A stretch of 64,000 nucleotides of DNA, from positions 1 to 64,000 of the forward strand of contig JAMQCK010000080.1 in NCBI GenBank assembly GCA_024196135.1. The letters are read 5' to 3'. Positions 1 to 11,727 of the stretch are shown in pieces. A model generated the notes under the pieces. It was given only the letters and a program-made list of their open reading frames with translations, was not told where the DNA came from and searched no databases. The number at the start of each line of letters is the position of its first letter. The first letter of the stretch is position 1. The translations under genes and the position numbers were made by a program. The stretch is from Pleurotus ostreatus/Saccharomyces cerevisiae fusant (Eukaryota > Opisthokonta).

Positions 1-203
1 GCGAGATGTGGGACCGCGCAGACAGCTTACTGCACCAACGCGACTGCCCGGTATGTCCCTCCCTCGCTTGTCAAGCCTTGGTCGAGTGGCAGAGTGGTCT
101 ATGAATAGCAATAGACAGTGTACATCTACTATACGATCCTTAATCTTTCCCTCCGCCAGTGCTATGTCCATGAAGCGCTAGATGAGTGTTCGTCAACACC
201 CTA

Positions 204-1142
204 TCACACGAATATCACCAATTCACGCACATCTAGAGCTTTGACGCACGATCGCTGCGTCTTGACCCCGCCCGCACGCCGATAGCCTTCCGCACGTTGT
301 GCTGCATCTACACGAACCTTCGACTGAAAGCGAAGGAACTCCTCTGTATACAGATCAGCGTCAGTGATGTTACGGCCCACGAAGACACAGCACGTACCTT
401 CCTCATCCTTCTCGACACTGCCGAGCGCATCCCGCTCATCCTCGTCCTCGTCCTCATCTTCGTCTTCCTCGCCACCATCACCCGCATACCCCAACAGCTC
501 TTCGGCACCGTCGTGCCCTTCTCCGAAGTCGTGCAGGAGGTGAACTTCGTCCTCGAGGGTTGCCGCGATGGTCTCATCTGAGAGCTGATTGTTTAAAGAG
601 CTTTGATGGTACGTGCCGTGCGACGCAGATGCGGGGTTGATAGCGGGGAGTGCGGGGCCAATCGCGAGGAGAGCGGGGTCGATTGGGATATTTGGAAGGT
701 CGCGGGGACTGGTCGGGTGCCTAGCGGCATGCGTGCTTGTTGTATTCGGGGTGTTTGGCGCGTTCGAGGCGACCCGATGTGCAAGACCATTGTTGTTAGA
801 ATACCTGACAAAGAACGTGAGGAGCAGTACATCGATCTGGGGTGGGGCACGCACCAGTGCTTCAATAGCTTATCCTGCAGTTTCTGCAGTGTATCCTTCT
901 TCGCATACTTGATGTCCAGTCGCGCGCACGCGCCCTGCAGCGGCGCCTTCGTCCGAAAGGAGTCCCTGCAATCGGCATGAATACTCGTCGTGATCACAGC
1001 CTACTTGCACTCACAGAGCTGATTTATACTCTTCTTTTGACACCAGAGTACCATCTTGATGCCTAGCAGGTACGAGGGAGGGAGTGGGCGAAGCGGAGGA
1101 GGCGATAGTTGTTGGAGTCGAAATATTGACAAATGTAGCCAT
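204..1142 (-). CDS. hypothetical protein with SAP-like N-terminal segment
   Basis: Three exons (1015-1142, 855-965, 204-804) joined by 49 and 50 nt GT-AG introns give 279 residues in a single frame, which is the main evidence for a real gene. Residues about 45-80 form a short basic helical segment (KDTLQKLQDKLLKHW) spaced like a SAP-type DNA-binding motif. A Ser/Thr/Pro-rich linker follows, then a long Asp/Glu run near residue 185, then a basic C-terminus. No signal peptide or membrane segment is seen. The start is the first ATG of the open frame before intron 1. Function is unknown; a nuclear or DNA-associated role is only inferred from the SAP-like part and acidic tract. Confidence 0.6.
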
Positions 1143-2034
1143 TTATGCGGATTATACAGGTGATAGCGTAATTTGGCGGTTTAAAGCGAGTGTACAGACT
1201 ATAAACAGAGCTTAAGATAGTGGATAGAATGTGGAAGGAGCAGACAGCGCGCCGCGAGCGCGCTGGCGATGGATGGGAAAGGAAAAGGACGCCCCTGCCT
1301 TATTGGGACGGAGGCCGCCCGGACGCGGTCACCGGCGCCGGTGACCCACCGGCCAGCCCAAAGCGGCAGGTCACCGGCCGCGGTGACCCAGGGGCCAGGG
1401 AATCCTGCTGGGGTCTCCACGTTCCCTTGACTAAATCCTGCAGGTGTAGTTACTCCTCTGTGTAGTCCTGTCGAAAGGCTGAGACATCACCGAATATATT
1501 TGTGAATCGCTTAGTGTCCGCCATGTATCGTAGGGTTGCGATGAGTCCCTTCCTCGTTCCTAGCAGGATCCGCCTATTCCGTGCGTCGCGCCCGAGGGCG
1601 GCGTGGAACGCGTAGACCGTAGTGCAAAAGTTCGAGGCAGAATCAACGCGAAGCGACTGAAGGACCACTGGTCACCTCGCGATCCATCGGTCATGCCTAT
1701 GAAGACTACAGGCAGCCGCCCACAGACAGGGACCGAAAGCGAATAATGATATGCTGGGTGTTATGGTATCCACGCACGTACACTATACTATGTCTAGACA
1801 ACGTCAACCCCTCTCTCGTGCCCATGCTCGTCTAGAGGACGCTCTTTCCTGCGCCGCCTATATATCTAGCCACCTACTGTGTGTATCCAGCCACCTACTG
1901 TGTATATCCAGCCCGCTGTAGGACCGTGCGCATACTGTAACGGCGACTGCGCGCCTGGGTATAGATGCACGAGCGTGCGGCAAGCCCTTCGCATCCTGTC
2001 GGGCCGTCCGAGGACCTCTCAGATGCTACTGGGG
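1143..2034. other. intergenic region with no convincing gene
   Basis: This lies between the 5' end of the SAP-like gene and the 3' end of the DnaJ gene. It holds two palindromes (listed separately) and a 72-codon minus-strand open frame at 1450-1668 with no recognisable features or splice partners. I see no other gene. Confidence 0.5.
1327..1388. repeat. pair of 20-bp GC-rich palindromes
   Basis: Positions 1327-1346 (GGTCACCGGCGCCGGTGACC) equal their own reverse complement. Positions 1369-1388 repeat the motif with the centre changed to GGCCGC. The two copies are 42 bp apart, about four helical turns. Each contains GGTCACC/GGTGACC half-sites, so they could be dimer binding sites or cruciform-forming sequence. 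Confidence 0.6.
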
Positions 2035-4534
2035 TCATAACTCGTCGTGCGCCGCCTCGCCCATCTCGAACGCCTCCTCGAGTTCTAGAGCAATATAGTC
2101 AGCATCCTATCCTCTTCTTCTTCCTCTCGCCCAAGGAGTAAACCCAAAAACAAACACTCCACTCACTCCCCCTCAGCCGCCCATCCACCTCCTGCGGCAG
2201 CACGACCGCGTACTCGACGTACAAGTCTCCATGCGAGTGCGTGTCCCCTGGCGGGCCTTCTTTCCCGAATATGGGCATGCCCTCGCCGGGGATGGTTTGG
2301 ATGTGGCCTGGGGAGTGGGTTAGTACGCGCGTCGTCGCCGGTCATAGTCAGGAGACGGGGTGCAAGAGTCGCAATGGAAGAGTCGCAGTTCGACCGTCGC
2401 AGGGCAAGAGCCGCAGAGCAAGAGTCGCAGTTCAATCGTCGCAGTCCAAGAGCCGCAGTCCAAGAGCATGAGACAGAGTTCTTGATAGGACGAAGCAAAG
2501 AAAGGAAGAGATATAGAGGAGCACTTACCCGGCTGCGTCACCCCCTCTCTCCTCAGCGTCACCACATGCCCGTCCAGATGCGTCAGGTTGCGCTCAAATC
2601 CAAGCAGAGCCTTGACGGATTTAAATCAACGCACATATACAAGAAAACAACAAAGACTCACCTCCCCCACCCCGACCACCTCCCGCCAGTACAGACTGCT
2701 TTCTTTTCGCCGCCAGCCGCCGGCCTCCTTCCGTGAGCGCACGCGCAGCACGACGTCGCCGGGCTCGTAGTCGGGGCTGGAGGGGGAGTGGGTGTCAGTA
2801 GGGCGTTCTCGTTGTAACATTTGGTGACATTGTCTAAAGGGGAAGAAGGCGTGATGGGGGTGGAAAGAGGCGCAGGTGTTCACGACGAAGAGGGCGAGAG
2901 CAGGAACGAGGAAGGCGAGTGCAGCAACGAGGAAGGCGAGGGCAGGAACGAAGATGGAGTGAGAAGCAACGAAGAGGGCGAGAGCAGGAGCAAAGAACGT
3001 TTTACTGTGCAAACGAGCGTACACTCACCTCTCATCCGCCTCGCCCTCGAACACGACCTCGTGTCCCTCTGGCGTGCCCGGCTCGATATCGAGTGTCAAG
3101 TGCGCGGTGTGGTCGAGGATCTGGGGGTGGCGAGTCAGCGCAATCCATTCCGCTTTCAACACGGCGACGCTGCCGTATCGAGCGCCTTCGAAGCAGCGCC
3201 CCGCGCCTGAGAGTACTCGATCGGGCGGATGACAGCGTCACCGTATTCGCGAGCGCAAGCGCGCCACCGTATTCGCGAGCGCAAGCGCGTCACCGTATTC
3301 GCGAGCGCGACGCGTCACCGCATTGGCGGGTCCACCCTGCTCACTCGAATGAGAAACGGATTCAAGAACTCACCTTCTTCCCCCCACACGCGCCGCACAC
3401 CTTCTTCACGACCGTCCCCCGCCCGCCGCATGCGTCGCACGTCATTTGCTGCTGCGCGAACATGCCGGGGAAGATCTAGGGAGTTGATATTAGATGAGTT
3501 GTTGCAGGAATGAGGAGAGGGATAGAGGTGGATGTGAAGGGAAGACATGAGGAAGGCTACAGAGAGGATTGCAGGGGAAGAGGGAGGGTGCAGGGGAAGA
3601 GGGAGGGTGCAGGGGAAGAGGGAGGGTACAAGGAATTTATGCATGTCGATACGTATAACATTCACGCACCTGCTGCTTCACCACCCGCACCCCACTCCCC
3701 CCACATTGACCGCAAGTATGTATATCGGAGTCGGACGCAGCGCCTGTGCCACGGCAGTGGTCGCACAGGACCTTCTTCTTGACGCGGAACTGAGGAAAGT
3801 ATGGGTTAGTTTATGGAGATAGAGGAAAGGATATTCGAGGGTGTAAGATTCAGTCCCCTGCAACCAAAGAGGGGAAGTCAACGGGAGAGATAGGGAAGGT
3901 GGTAATGGTGTGGGGAGGGACGTGGAGGCGCTAGATGCCTTGACGGCGGATATTGATACGCGCCGCTGCGCATGGGGGGAGGGGGGGCTGCCGGGCAGGG
4001 GAGGAAAGAAGAGCACCAACAGAGACTGATGATCGAAGAGGGAACAATTACGCACGTCTATACTGTTCCCCTTATACATGTCCTCCAGCGTAACCTCAAA
4101 TTCAGTGACAGACGACGGACCGCGGCGCTGCTGTTGGTGTTGGTGCCCGCCACCGCCGAAGAAGTTGGAGAACATGTCGAAGGGATTTGGTTGATGCTGG
4201 CCAGACTCGTGAGCGCGCAGGCCGTCCTCGCCGTGGCGATCGTAGATGGCGCGTTTCTGGAGCAGTGTGAGTTAGGTCGTGTGCACGTAGCGAAGTCGTG
4301 TCGCCGCACCTCCTTGTCGCTCAGCACCTCGTACGCGTGCGCAATCTCGATGAAGCGCGCCTCCGCGCCTTCCTGCTTGTTCTTGTCCGGGTGCCATTTC
4401 TTGCTGAGCTTCTTGTACGCGTATCGTATGTCGCGCTCGGAGGCGGAGCGGTCAACGTCGAGGACTTTGTACAGGTCCGCTGCAAGCGCGAGGCCCAGAG
4501 CCGAGGCGAGCAGAGCCCACCAGAGGAGGATCAT
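2035..4534 (-). CDS. ER-lumenal DnaJ chaperone (Scj1/ERdj3 type) with HDEL
   Basis: Type I J-protein co-chaperone that would stimulate the Hsp70 Kar2/BiP in the ER lumen. Nine exons: 4310-4534, 4056-4256, 3670-3789, 3374-3475, 3029-3120, 2662-2776, 2529-2610, 2167-2307, 2035-2084; 375 residues. Residues 1-19 are a hydrophobic signal peptide. The J domain follows with HPD at about 48-50, then a short Gly/Gln-rich linker. The zinc-finger region has four CxxCxG-type repeats (CDHCRGTG, CGQCGGSG, CDACGGRG, CGACGGKK). The C-terminal substrate-binding half ends AAHDEL, the ER-retrieval signal. The short last exon is supported because it alone supplies HDEL. Four of its introns (194-253 nt) carry tandem repeats. 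Confidence 0.93.
3239..3315. repeat. 26-bp tandem repeat inside a DnaJ intron
   Basis: Three head-to-tail copies, 26 bp in the first two and 25 bp in the last, share the core ACCGTATTCGCGAGCGC. They lie within the intron 3121-3373 and are not part of the spliced coding sequence. Confidence 0.75.
3571..3627. repeat. 19-bp tandem repeat inside another DnaJ intron
   Basis: Three exact copies of GCAGGGGAAGAGGGAGGGT lie end to end in the intron 3476-3669. On the transcribed strand this is a pyrimidine-rich run. Its unit is unrelated to the repeat in the neighbouring intron. Confidence 0.8.
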
Positions 4535-6091
4535 AAGTCCGGAAGTGTATAGACGAGTGAATGAGTGTTGGTGCGCGAGGGACTGGTGCGTATATGCACA
4601 GGACTGTATGCGAGGGCGAGATGGGGGAGGGAGCGGGGCGGGTCCGCGGGGAAGGAAGTCGGAGTGGGGGAAGCGCAGCGAGGGAACCGATGGACACGTA
4701 GAGATGCGGTCACGTGCGGGCGCTTATTTCCAGTGATCGGGCTGGCGAACGTTGCCGTCGTCGCTGTTCTCCTCCGCGCCCATCTCTTCCAGCACGCGAG
4801 CCGTTCAAGGGGGAGGCGCCAGTGGCTCGGCAACGGCTCTCAACGCCACCTTAGATGCTTAGAGAAATGTGGCAGAAAAGGCTACGCAACCAAGCTCTAC
4901 AGCTTTCCCCTCGACCGTCGCCTCAGACACGACTCAGATTCCCCTAGACAGTAGGTGAGACTCTACGGCTTGCCTCGATCGCGACTGAGACTGAGACTCT
5001 ACAGCCTGTCTCTCTCCAGCACAGCCACGCTCTGCAGTATATATACGCGGGCCCCATAGCCAGATCTTTCCCCCGCCCCCTCCCCTCCTCTCGCGCTCCC
5101 CATCTATCTTGCCTCAAATACAAACACACTCTTTTCTCTCTTACCCGCTATCCCCTGCCTTCTCCACACTCCTCTGTCTCCCCATTCACCTATGTCTCCC
5201 AACCCTCTTCACTCAATGACCCCATCATCTGCAATCCTTTCTCTGCCCGCACTCCCTCCTTCACTGTCTCGCACACTTCTTTCCCCTCCTTCTACCTCAC
5301 TTTCATCTTCAAAACATTATCGCCTTTCCTCCTTCCATACCCTTACTCCCTCCCTCCCTCCCCAATATTCCCGTCCCCACTACTGCCCCCCTCCAATCTA
5401 GCACTCCCTCCCGAAAATCGGCCTCTCAAGTGCGCACAAGGTCCAGCTGTCGCACTTTATTTCTGGCGCCGGTGCTAGTGCTGACGACGATGAACGCCGT
5501 TATATCCCAGCCCTTGGCAATGCGACTTCCAAGTCCTCGCCTCTAGCGATCCGAAGCTGGCGCCTCCCCAACGACTAGTCCCTCTTTATTCCGCACTCGA
5601 CTCGCGCGATTTCGCCTTCAACGCTCATCGACCTCATCGCCGATGTACCCCGAGCTCGTCTTTACCTTTCCTCGACCTCGTCTTAACCTTTCCTCGACCT
5701 CGTCTCCGCCGTTCTCCACCGAGTCGAAGTCGGCATCTGGCGACGACATGGACATCGCTTCTTGACGACATGGACATCACCTCGGCAAGTTGATTCTCAA
5801 CGGCATGGCCGCTGTTTGTTGCCAACTTGATGTTGTCACCACTTCCCGCCAGCAGCAACCTCGGCACACCGACCTTGCGATTGAACTGACACGATCCTAC
5901 CGAGAGATGCAGGACAATGTCGCAGATAGCGCTGGCCAACTCTCGGCGGACGATTCATAAATTCGGGATGTCGACGCAACGGGCGTGCCATCTTGTGTCT
6001 GCAACCCTCGGAATACACCAAGCCTTCACAGTCTGCGGCCGTATCGCCTCTCGATGGTTGACGCCGTGGCCTACGTATTGCAATACGCTCG
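4535..6091. other. intergenic region, partly pyrimidine-rich
   Basis: The first part is the promoter side of the DnaJ gene. Positions 5050-5400 are strongly C/T-rich on the plus strand, and 5650-5710 repeats a TTTCCTCGACCTCGTCT-like unit. The 69-codon plus-strand open frame at 5192-5401 is low-complexity Ser/Pro/Leu produced by this composition. I see no supportable gene. Confidence 0.5.
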
Positions 6092-6163
6092 GCCACCTCC
6101 ACACTCTACTCTTCTGCCACCTCCACGCTCTACTCTTCTGCCACCTCCACGCTCTACTCCTCC
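6092..6163. repeat. 24-bp tandem repeat, three copies, at an F-box gene 3' end
   Basis: Units 6092-6115, 6116-6139 and 6140-6163 (consensus GCCACCTCCACGCTCTACTC plus four bases) follow each other directly. The stop codon of the minus-strand F-box gene lies in the third unit, so the other two copies repeat its final Glu-Glu-stop in the 3' flank. Confidence 0.85.
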
Positions 6164-7736
6164 TCCAGCGCCTTGCGCACATCTAGCCAGGTCATGCTCC
6201 ACTCGCTCTCGTCGAAGTCGATTTGGGCTAGACTTGGGAAGAGCTGGCGCAGGAACGCCGTAGTCTGCTTCACGCAGTCCTCGTCGAGCGGGGAGTCGCC
6301 GATGTAGAGTCGGGACAGTGGGTGGGAGGATGGGCGATACCTCAGGTCGGCGGGGACTTCGGGGAGGCCACCGTTGTTCAAACTCGGTATACGGTGCACG
6401 GTGACAGGGAGAGACAGATCGCGAAGCTTGGGGCACGCCCGCGCGTAGTGCACGAGCGCTTCCGGCGTCGCGGGCGTGTCCTCCTGGTACAACGACAGAT
6501 CGTAGACCGTCGCCGTGTTGAATTCGAGGAACTGTAGATCAGGCCACCAGCGCGCGACCTGCGCGTGCTCGTCGTCCGTAAGCAGCACGCCGAGGGTGGC
6601 GTTGAGCGTGACGTGCGTGAGGTGGCGGAAGGCGGCGAGGATCTCGATGTGGTGCATTTGCAGAGGGCTGTAGCGCCCGATGAGCGGGCGTATGAGGAGC
6701 TGGCGGAGCGTGTCGTGGGATGCGTGGTCGTGCAGGGCGAGGAGGATACCATGCAGCTGGTCGGCATCGGCGCGGAACAGAGGGAGGATGGAGAAGCTCT
6801 GCAAATTTGGGAAGTGCCACGAACGGAGGGCGCCCGCAGCGGAGGGCGCGCACAGACCGTGCAAACCGAGCGTCGTGAGGGACGCGAATCCTCCCGGAAC
6901 GCTGGTCGACGTGACAAGACTAAGGTCGCATTCGCGTACCTTCTGGCCGAAGTGCAACTCGAGCGTCCGCAGGGTGTGTATCCGCGCGAACATCGCCAGC
7001 AAGTCGTCGAGCGGTGATTCGTGGATGCACAGATCCACCTTCTCGATCTGCGCGTACCGCTTCTGAATGGCGGTGAGGATCCTGGGCGTGTATGTGTGGA
7101 CGTCCTGGAGGAAGGCGAGGGTGGACTCGGTCATGGTTATTTCTCCCAGCGTCTCGCTGGTCATGCGAGGGGACAGCAGCAAGGTGAAGAGTACATTAAA
7201 GATCAATCTCAAGCGTGGCAGGGGAGCATGGCGGCAGAGATCGAAGCGCAGCGAGTGGAGGTTCGGGAACAGGCAGCAAGGAGGGAGACGTCGCGCCAGT
7301 GTAACCGCGATGGCTGCATAGCAGTCGGATTTCGCATCCGCATAATCCATATCGACGATGAGGACCTTGACGAAGCGCATCTTTTGGTAGATGCGGTTGA
7401 AGACTTCTTCAGGTAGTTTCAAGGGGATGATCTACAGAGATCGTCGTTCAGTCCCTCTTCTCATTGCAGGCGAAATCCACTGACCTCCTCTTCCACGACT
7501 GGAGCAAAGTCCTGTATCTCGCGCCACTCAAGCCATACAGATTCCAGGATCAGTTTCACGAAGCAGTCAAGGCCGTGGATCGTATGCCAAAGCAGCGGAG
7601 TAGCCGCATCATGCCACTCGTGCGATACTCGTGCTAGGCGAGTGAGGTCGCCTTGCGTAAGGTTTTCATCTGAAAAGATAATATCCAGGATCTCGCTGGG
7701 TAAATGAGACATAGGCTCTTCCAACACAATGGACAT
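6154..7736 (-). CDS. F-box protein with leucine-rich C-terminal region
   Basis: Two exons (7485-7736, 6154-7431) with a 53 nt GT-AG intron encode 509 residues. The N-terminus has an F-box pattern at about residues 9-50 (HLPSEILDIIF, then LARVSHEWHDAATPLLWHTI). The remainder has irregular leucine-rich segments, as in the large F-box families of agaricomycetes that supply substrate receptors for SCF ubiquitin ligases. The target cannot be told from sequence. The start ATG precedes the F-box by eight residues. The C-terminus ends LEEE inside a 24-bp tandem repeat, so length variation between strains is possible. Confidence 0.85.
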
Positions 7737-7933
7737 GAGGATGTAGCCGAGGCCAAGGCTGGTGGATCAGGTTGAACGTGGCGGCGTGCCCGTAGACTAT
7801 GCTTCGGCCGCTGCCGATCTCACAGGTCAACTGTGACTGTCACGTTTCGAGAACAGTGTGTGCCTTGTGTCATTGGGAAGTTGAAGGTCATGCGTACTTA
7901 CATACGCTAGTCATTGTACGCATCTGTCGTGTA

Positions 7934-10900
7934 TCATACCCCCGCCACTCCTAGATCCTCTGCGATTATCATAGCGGCTTTCTCCCCGACTACGAGCGCG
8001 GTGCTACACGTATTGGCGCCAACGTTGAAGGGTATGATGGAGAGCTGGAGCAGCGTAAGTTCAGGATGAGGTAGTAAAAAGGTAGGTAGATACTGGCTCG
8101 GCGATAATATGTGGTGGAGTAGGATCAAGCAGAGAGCGAGAGAATCGCAGGGAAACTATAAAGCACTCACATCGACTATCTTGAGGCCCTGTACGCCGTG
8201 CACGTTGAGCCGGGCGTCGACCACGCCGCTTTCCGCGCGAGGTTTCATGGGGCAGGTGCCAATCTAACGGAAGTTCATGAGCGCTCAGACGGATGTATAT
8301 GTGATCACAAGGATAAGATCAACGCACCGAGTGCCACGTCGTTTGCACTATGGGACAATAGTTCAGCTCAGGCCCTCGCCGCATTAAGAGTCCAGCGGTA
8401 TACGTACCATATCCCCTCGCCCATTCTTCAATCGCCTTATCATCTTCCGCGTTGTAAACGATGTTCGGCGCGTCGATGGGGACGGGCCCCGGGGCGGAGC
8501 CTGCTCGAGGACTTGTGAAATCTTTCTTCGTTTCCGTATGCTTCTCCTGCTGGATGTCGCGGCTTTCTTGCTGGGAGCTATCGACGGCTGGCTCTTTCGC
8601 CTCGCTTTCGTATGCCAGCTTGACGAGGGGCACGCCGCTGGTACCGACCGTCGGGCCCTCAGTGGCGGCGGTCGCGCCGTTGTAACCATCATCTGGTCTT
8701 GAAGATACGGTAGCCTCGCGACCCCGGAAGACCGGATGAGCCATCGCGAGCTCGCCTCTGTAGACCGGCATCCGCCGCGCGAGCTCCCGGGAATGCTTGT
8801 AACCCCAGACGAGGGCGGCAATGTCGGCGCCGGAGCTGAGAGCGACGATGAGTATGGTCGCTTAATCGAAGACGAAACAGAAAATACTCCTCCAAAAACC
8901 CCGACTCGAAGGCTGGCGGCGCGAACGCGTTTGTCGCGCTGGTGATATGGGTGCGCCCACGCGATTGGGGGTAAAGCTGGAGTGGGTGTCACTCAAAGGT
9001 CGCCCGGATCAAGACTGCAGAGTTCACAAGCACCGTGTAGTACGAGATAGCCAGGAATTTGCTCTTGCGATCAAGGGAGGGGTTGACGCCAATTCTATAT
9101 GTGCGGAAGTCAAGGAAAATTAACGTTTTTGAGTGGTTATGGCAATGAAAAAGTGAGGTTTTCGTGAGCTATGAAGGACATTCGGCCAAGGCAAGTAGCC
9201 ACTCACGAAACTGCAGAACATGAGATAGCCAGGAGCGGCTTATCCGGCGCGCGCTCGAATGTCTCGTCCCAGTAGGCTGCGAAAGCAGGGCCCATGGAGG
9301 GGCGCTGAGCCGCGGTAGGGCGAATCTTAATGCCGGCGTCGATACCGCTGAATGTGAGTATAGATCAGATGAGAGCGATGACCAAGACGACGAGCAGAAA
9401 ATGCGATGGAAAAGTAGTCAGGGTTAAGAACGTGTGAGGAGAGGTCTGAAAAATTAAGTAGAGACTTACTTTGTTGCCTTCAACCCCTTGCCTTCCTCTG
9501 CGTATATCTTCTGCCAGTGGGCGATTTCCTCCGGCTCTCCGTTGAGAAGATCATCCAGCGTCTCCTTATTGTCGTCCGCATGGTACCTGACGTGCATGAG
9601 ATGGTGATCTGCGGGATGAGGAGTCAATAATCAAGTGATTCAGATCCACGGCGTGTATGAACAGGAGACAGCGAGCGTGCCCACCCAGATAACACTCCCC
9701 CACCCCGGGAAGATCCACTACGACCGGGATAGCGAGCTTCTCCAGTAGCTTTGCACTTCCTATCCCAGACCGCTCGAGGATCGCCGGCGTACCGAATGCA
9801 CCTGAAGATAAGACGACCAGTCGGCATGCGTATACGGTGCTGATCTTCGTGTCGGATTGATTCTCGTTGACGTACTCAACGCCGCAAGCTTTGTTTTCTC
9901 TGCAGGAAGATGGCGGGTCAGTCAAGGCTTGTACCTCAGCAGAATAGACACCATACATACTTGAAGAGCACGCGGACCACGCGGGCGCCAGAAATGAGCT
10001 GCAGATTCGTGTTCGCGGCCTGATTGTAGATGTAGTGGTGCGCGGGGTCCGAGCGCCTCCCGCTCTCCTTGTCAATCCACTTTGGCCAGCGCTGCGAATC
10101 CAACCAATTGGACGTCAGCAGGGATAGTGGTCCCTCATATGGGACAGCAGTCGTCAAGTGGATTAACGTACCGCGTACGCATCGCACTCATATAACGTGT
10201 TCATATCCGCGGTGATTTCGCGCTCCTTGTCGTACGCCGCCGCCACGTCCAGAAACTCGCGCGCGAAGCTCAGGAAATGACCGCCGTACGACACCTTGAG
10301 CGGCCCGTCGTACCCGTGTGTATCTGGGCGGGGCGAGTCCTCTTGATAGGTCTCTGACTGGAGGTTGGGATGGTTCAGCGTACTGACTTCGGAACAAGAA
10401 GTCAATTGCTTCAGTCGTCATACCTTCTTCAGCAACGGCAGTAGCTCTTTAGTAGTCCACCCAGGAGCGCCCCAGTCGTCGTAGTCGGACGCCGCGGCGC
10501 GAGTATACATCATGACTGTCAAGACTTGTTCATGCCGCCATCGCGTAAGACACCAAGGAGCAGGCTACGCACAGTTGACCGAACTGCCTCCGCCGACGCA
10601 ATGCCCGACAGGTACGACGATAGATCGATTGGCTACGGCGGGGGCTGGAGAAGAGACATAGGGAGTGACGGTCGCGCTCCCCGGTGCGAGATGGGTGACG
10701 AAGCGGTATGGCTCGACGTGCGCTTCGAGACCGAGGGTATGGGGACCGGCTTCAAGGAGCTGAAGGTGAGATTAGCTTGACTTGATTGGGAAGGGTACAT
10801 AGATGTACCAGGATCTTGAGAGAGGGATCAGCAGCGGCGAGGCGACCGGCTGCGACACAGGCGGCAGTCCCAGCTGTGGGTGATCATTGTAAGCTCAGTG

Positions 10901-10974
10901 GAGGACAAAGCTCAAGAAAGAGGTGTATACGGACCCCCGGAAAAGATGATATCGTAGTCCTTGCGCGCAGACAT
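7934..10974 (-). CDS. alcohol oxidase, GMC family (AA3_3-like), with extra insertion
   Basis: FAD-dependent oxidase that would convert a short-chain alcohol to aldehyde and H2O2. Fifteen exons: 10935-10974, 10809-10873, 10573-10759, 10424-10515, 10172-10357, 9961-10091, 9685-9899, 9470-9608, 9207-9347, 9034-9094, 8888-8976, 8408-8835, 8328-8347, 8171-8263, 7934-8044; 665 residues. The FAD-binding fold (YDIIFSGAGTAACV) opens the protein, GGGSSVN is the GMC signature and ERSGIG begins the second signature. The active-site region has His about 597 in WHSIGTC and Asn about 636 in PFNVGANT. It is closely related to the second alcohol oxidase here but carries about 68 extra low-complexity residues at about 489-560. 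No clear peroxisomal signal is seen; it ends AGV. Confidence 0.9.
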
Positions 10975-11029
10975 TATTGGGAATGCGAGTGCGGAAGAAG
11001 AGTGCCGTAGAGATTCCCTCAAGGACAGC

Positions 11030-11036
11030 TATATAA
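11030..11036 (-). promoter_or_regulatory. TATA box of the first alcohol oxidase
   Basis: TTATATA on the minus strand lies about 56 bp upstream of the start ATG at 10974, in the position expected for a TATA-driven inducible gene. Confidence 0.5.
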
Positions 11037-11727
11037 CCCCCCTTCGCGGCCATAGATCGCTGCATTAGGTTATAGAGGACGTTGGTCCATATGTGTCAGT
11101 GGTCAGGCAGGCATTATGTCGGCTATGCGTAGTACATGCCATCATCCACTCAACCAGACTGCGGCTAGTCGAGGAGGTCCGGGCTGAGACCGAGCGACAT
11201 GGCACATCATTTGAAAACAGCTCGGCGAAGGACTTCTGTCGTGCACAGTGTCGAGCGCCAGGTATACTCGCCCTCTTCATCGCCGGGAAGAAGTTGGTTC
11301 TGCATAGGCTTGATATGCATCGCGTTTGGCCTGGCATATTACGGTCAGCGCCGGAATATGTATCCCAGTCACACGTTGGGCTCGGAGGGATGACGCTTAC
11401 TGTATAGACTGCAATTCTCTGTACGAATGAGCGCGCAGGGGAGCCTGAGCATGCGGGGTGTTTGACCCTCGAACAGACATAGGTAGAACCGTCCAAGATG
11501 CAGTCTTCGACGACACGCGACAGTTTTCGGTAAACGCTGGGGTTCAATATTCGCCTCTCTCATTGCTAATCATGCCCCTCAAGCCAGAAGTGGATATCAT
11601 TACCATGCATATCATTCCCCATCTCCCACTGCCTTTCCATAGGGAAAAGGCGTGGAAATTCCATCTCAGCGCGATAGGCACCCGTCGCATACCAGGCGAC
11701 TACCTGCCAATGGTCGGGCAGTTGGCC
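11037..11727. other. intergenic region between two GMC oxidase genes
   Basis: Overlapping open frames of up to 160 codons occur on both strands (for example 11065-11547 minus), but none shows a domain, membrane pattern or consistent splicing. I see no supportable gene. Confidence 0.4.

Noticed and set aside
5192..5401. 69-codon plus-strand open frame
   Set aside because: Low-complexity Ser/Pro/Leu sequence from a pyrimidine-rich tract, with no splice partners or recognisable motif.
11065..11547. 160-codon minus-strand open frame between GMC genes
   Set aside because: Overlapped by other open frames on the opposite strand, without domain pattern or hydrophobic periodicity; likely chance in GC-rich DNA.
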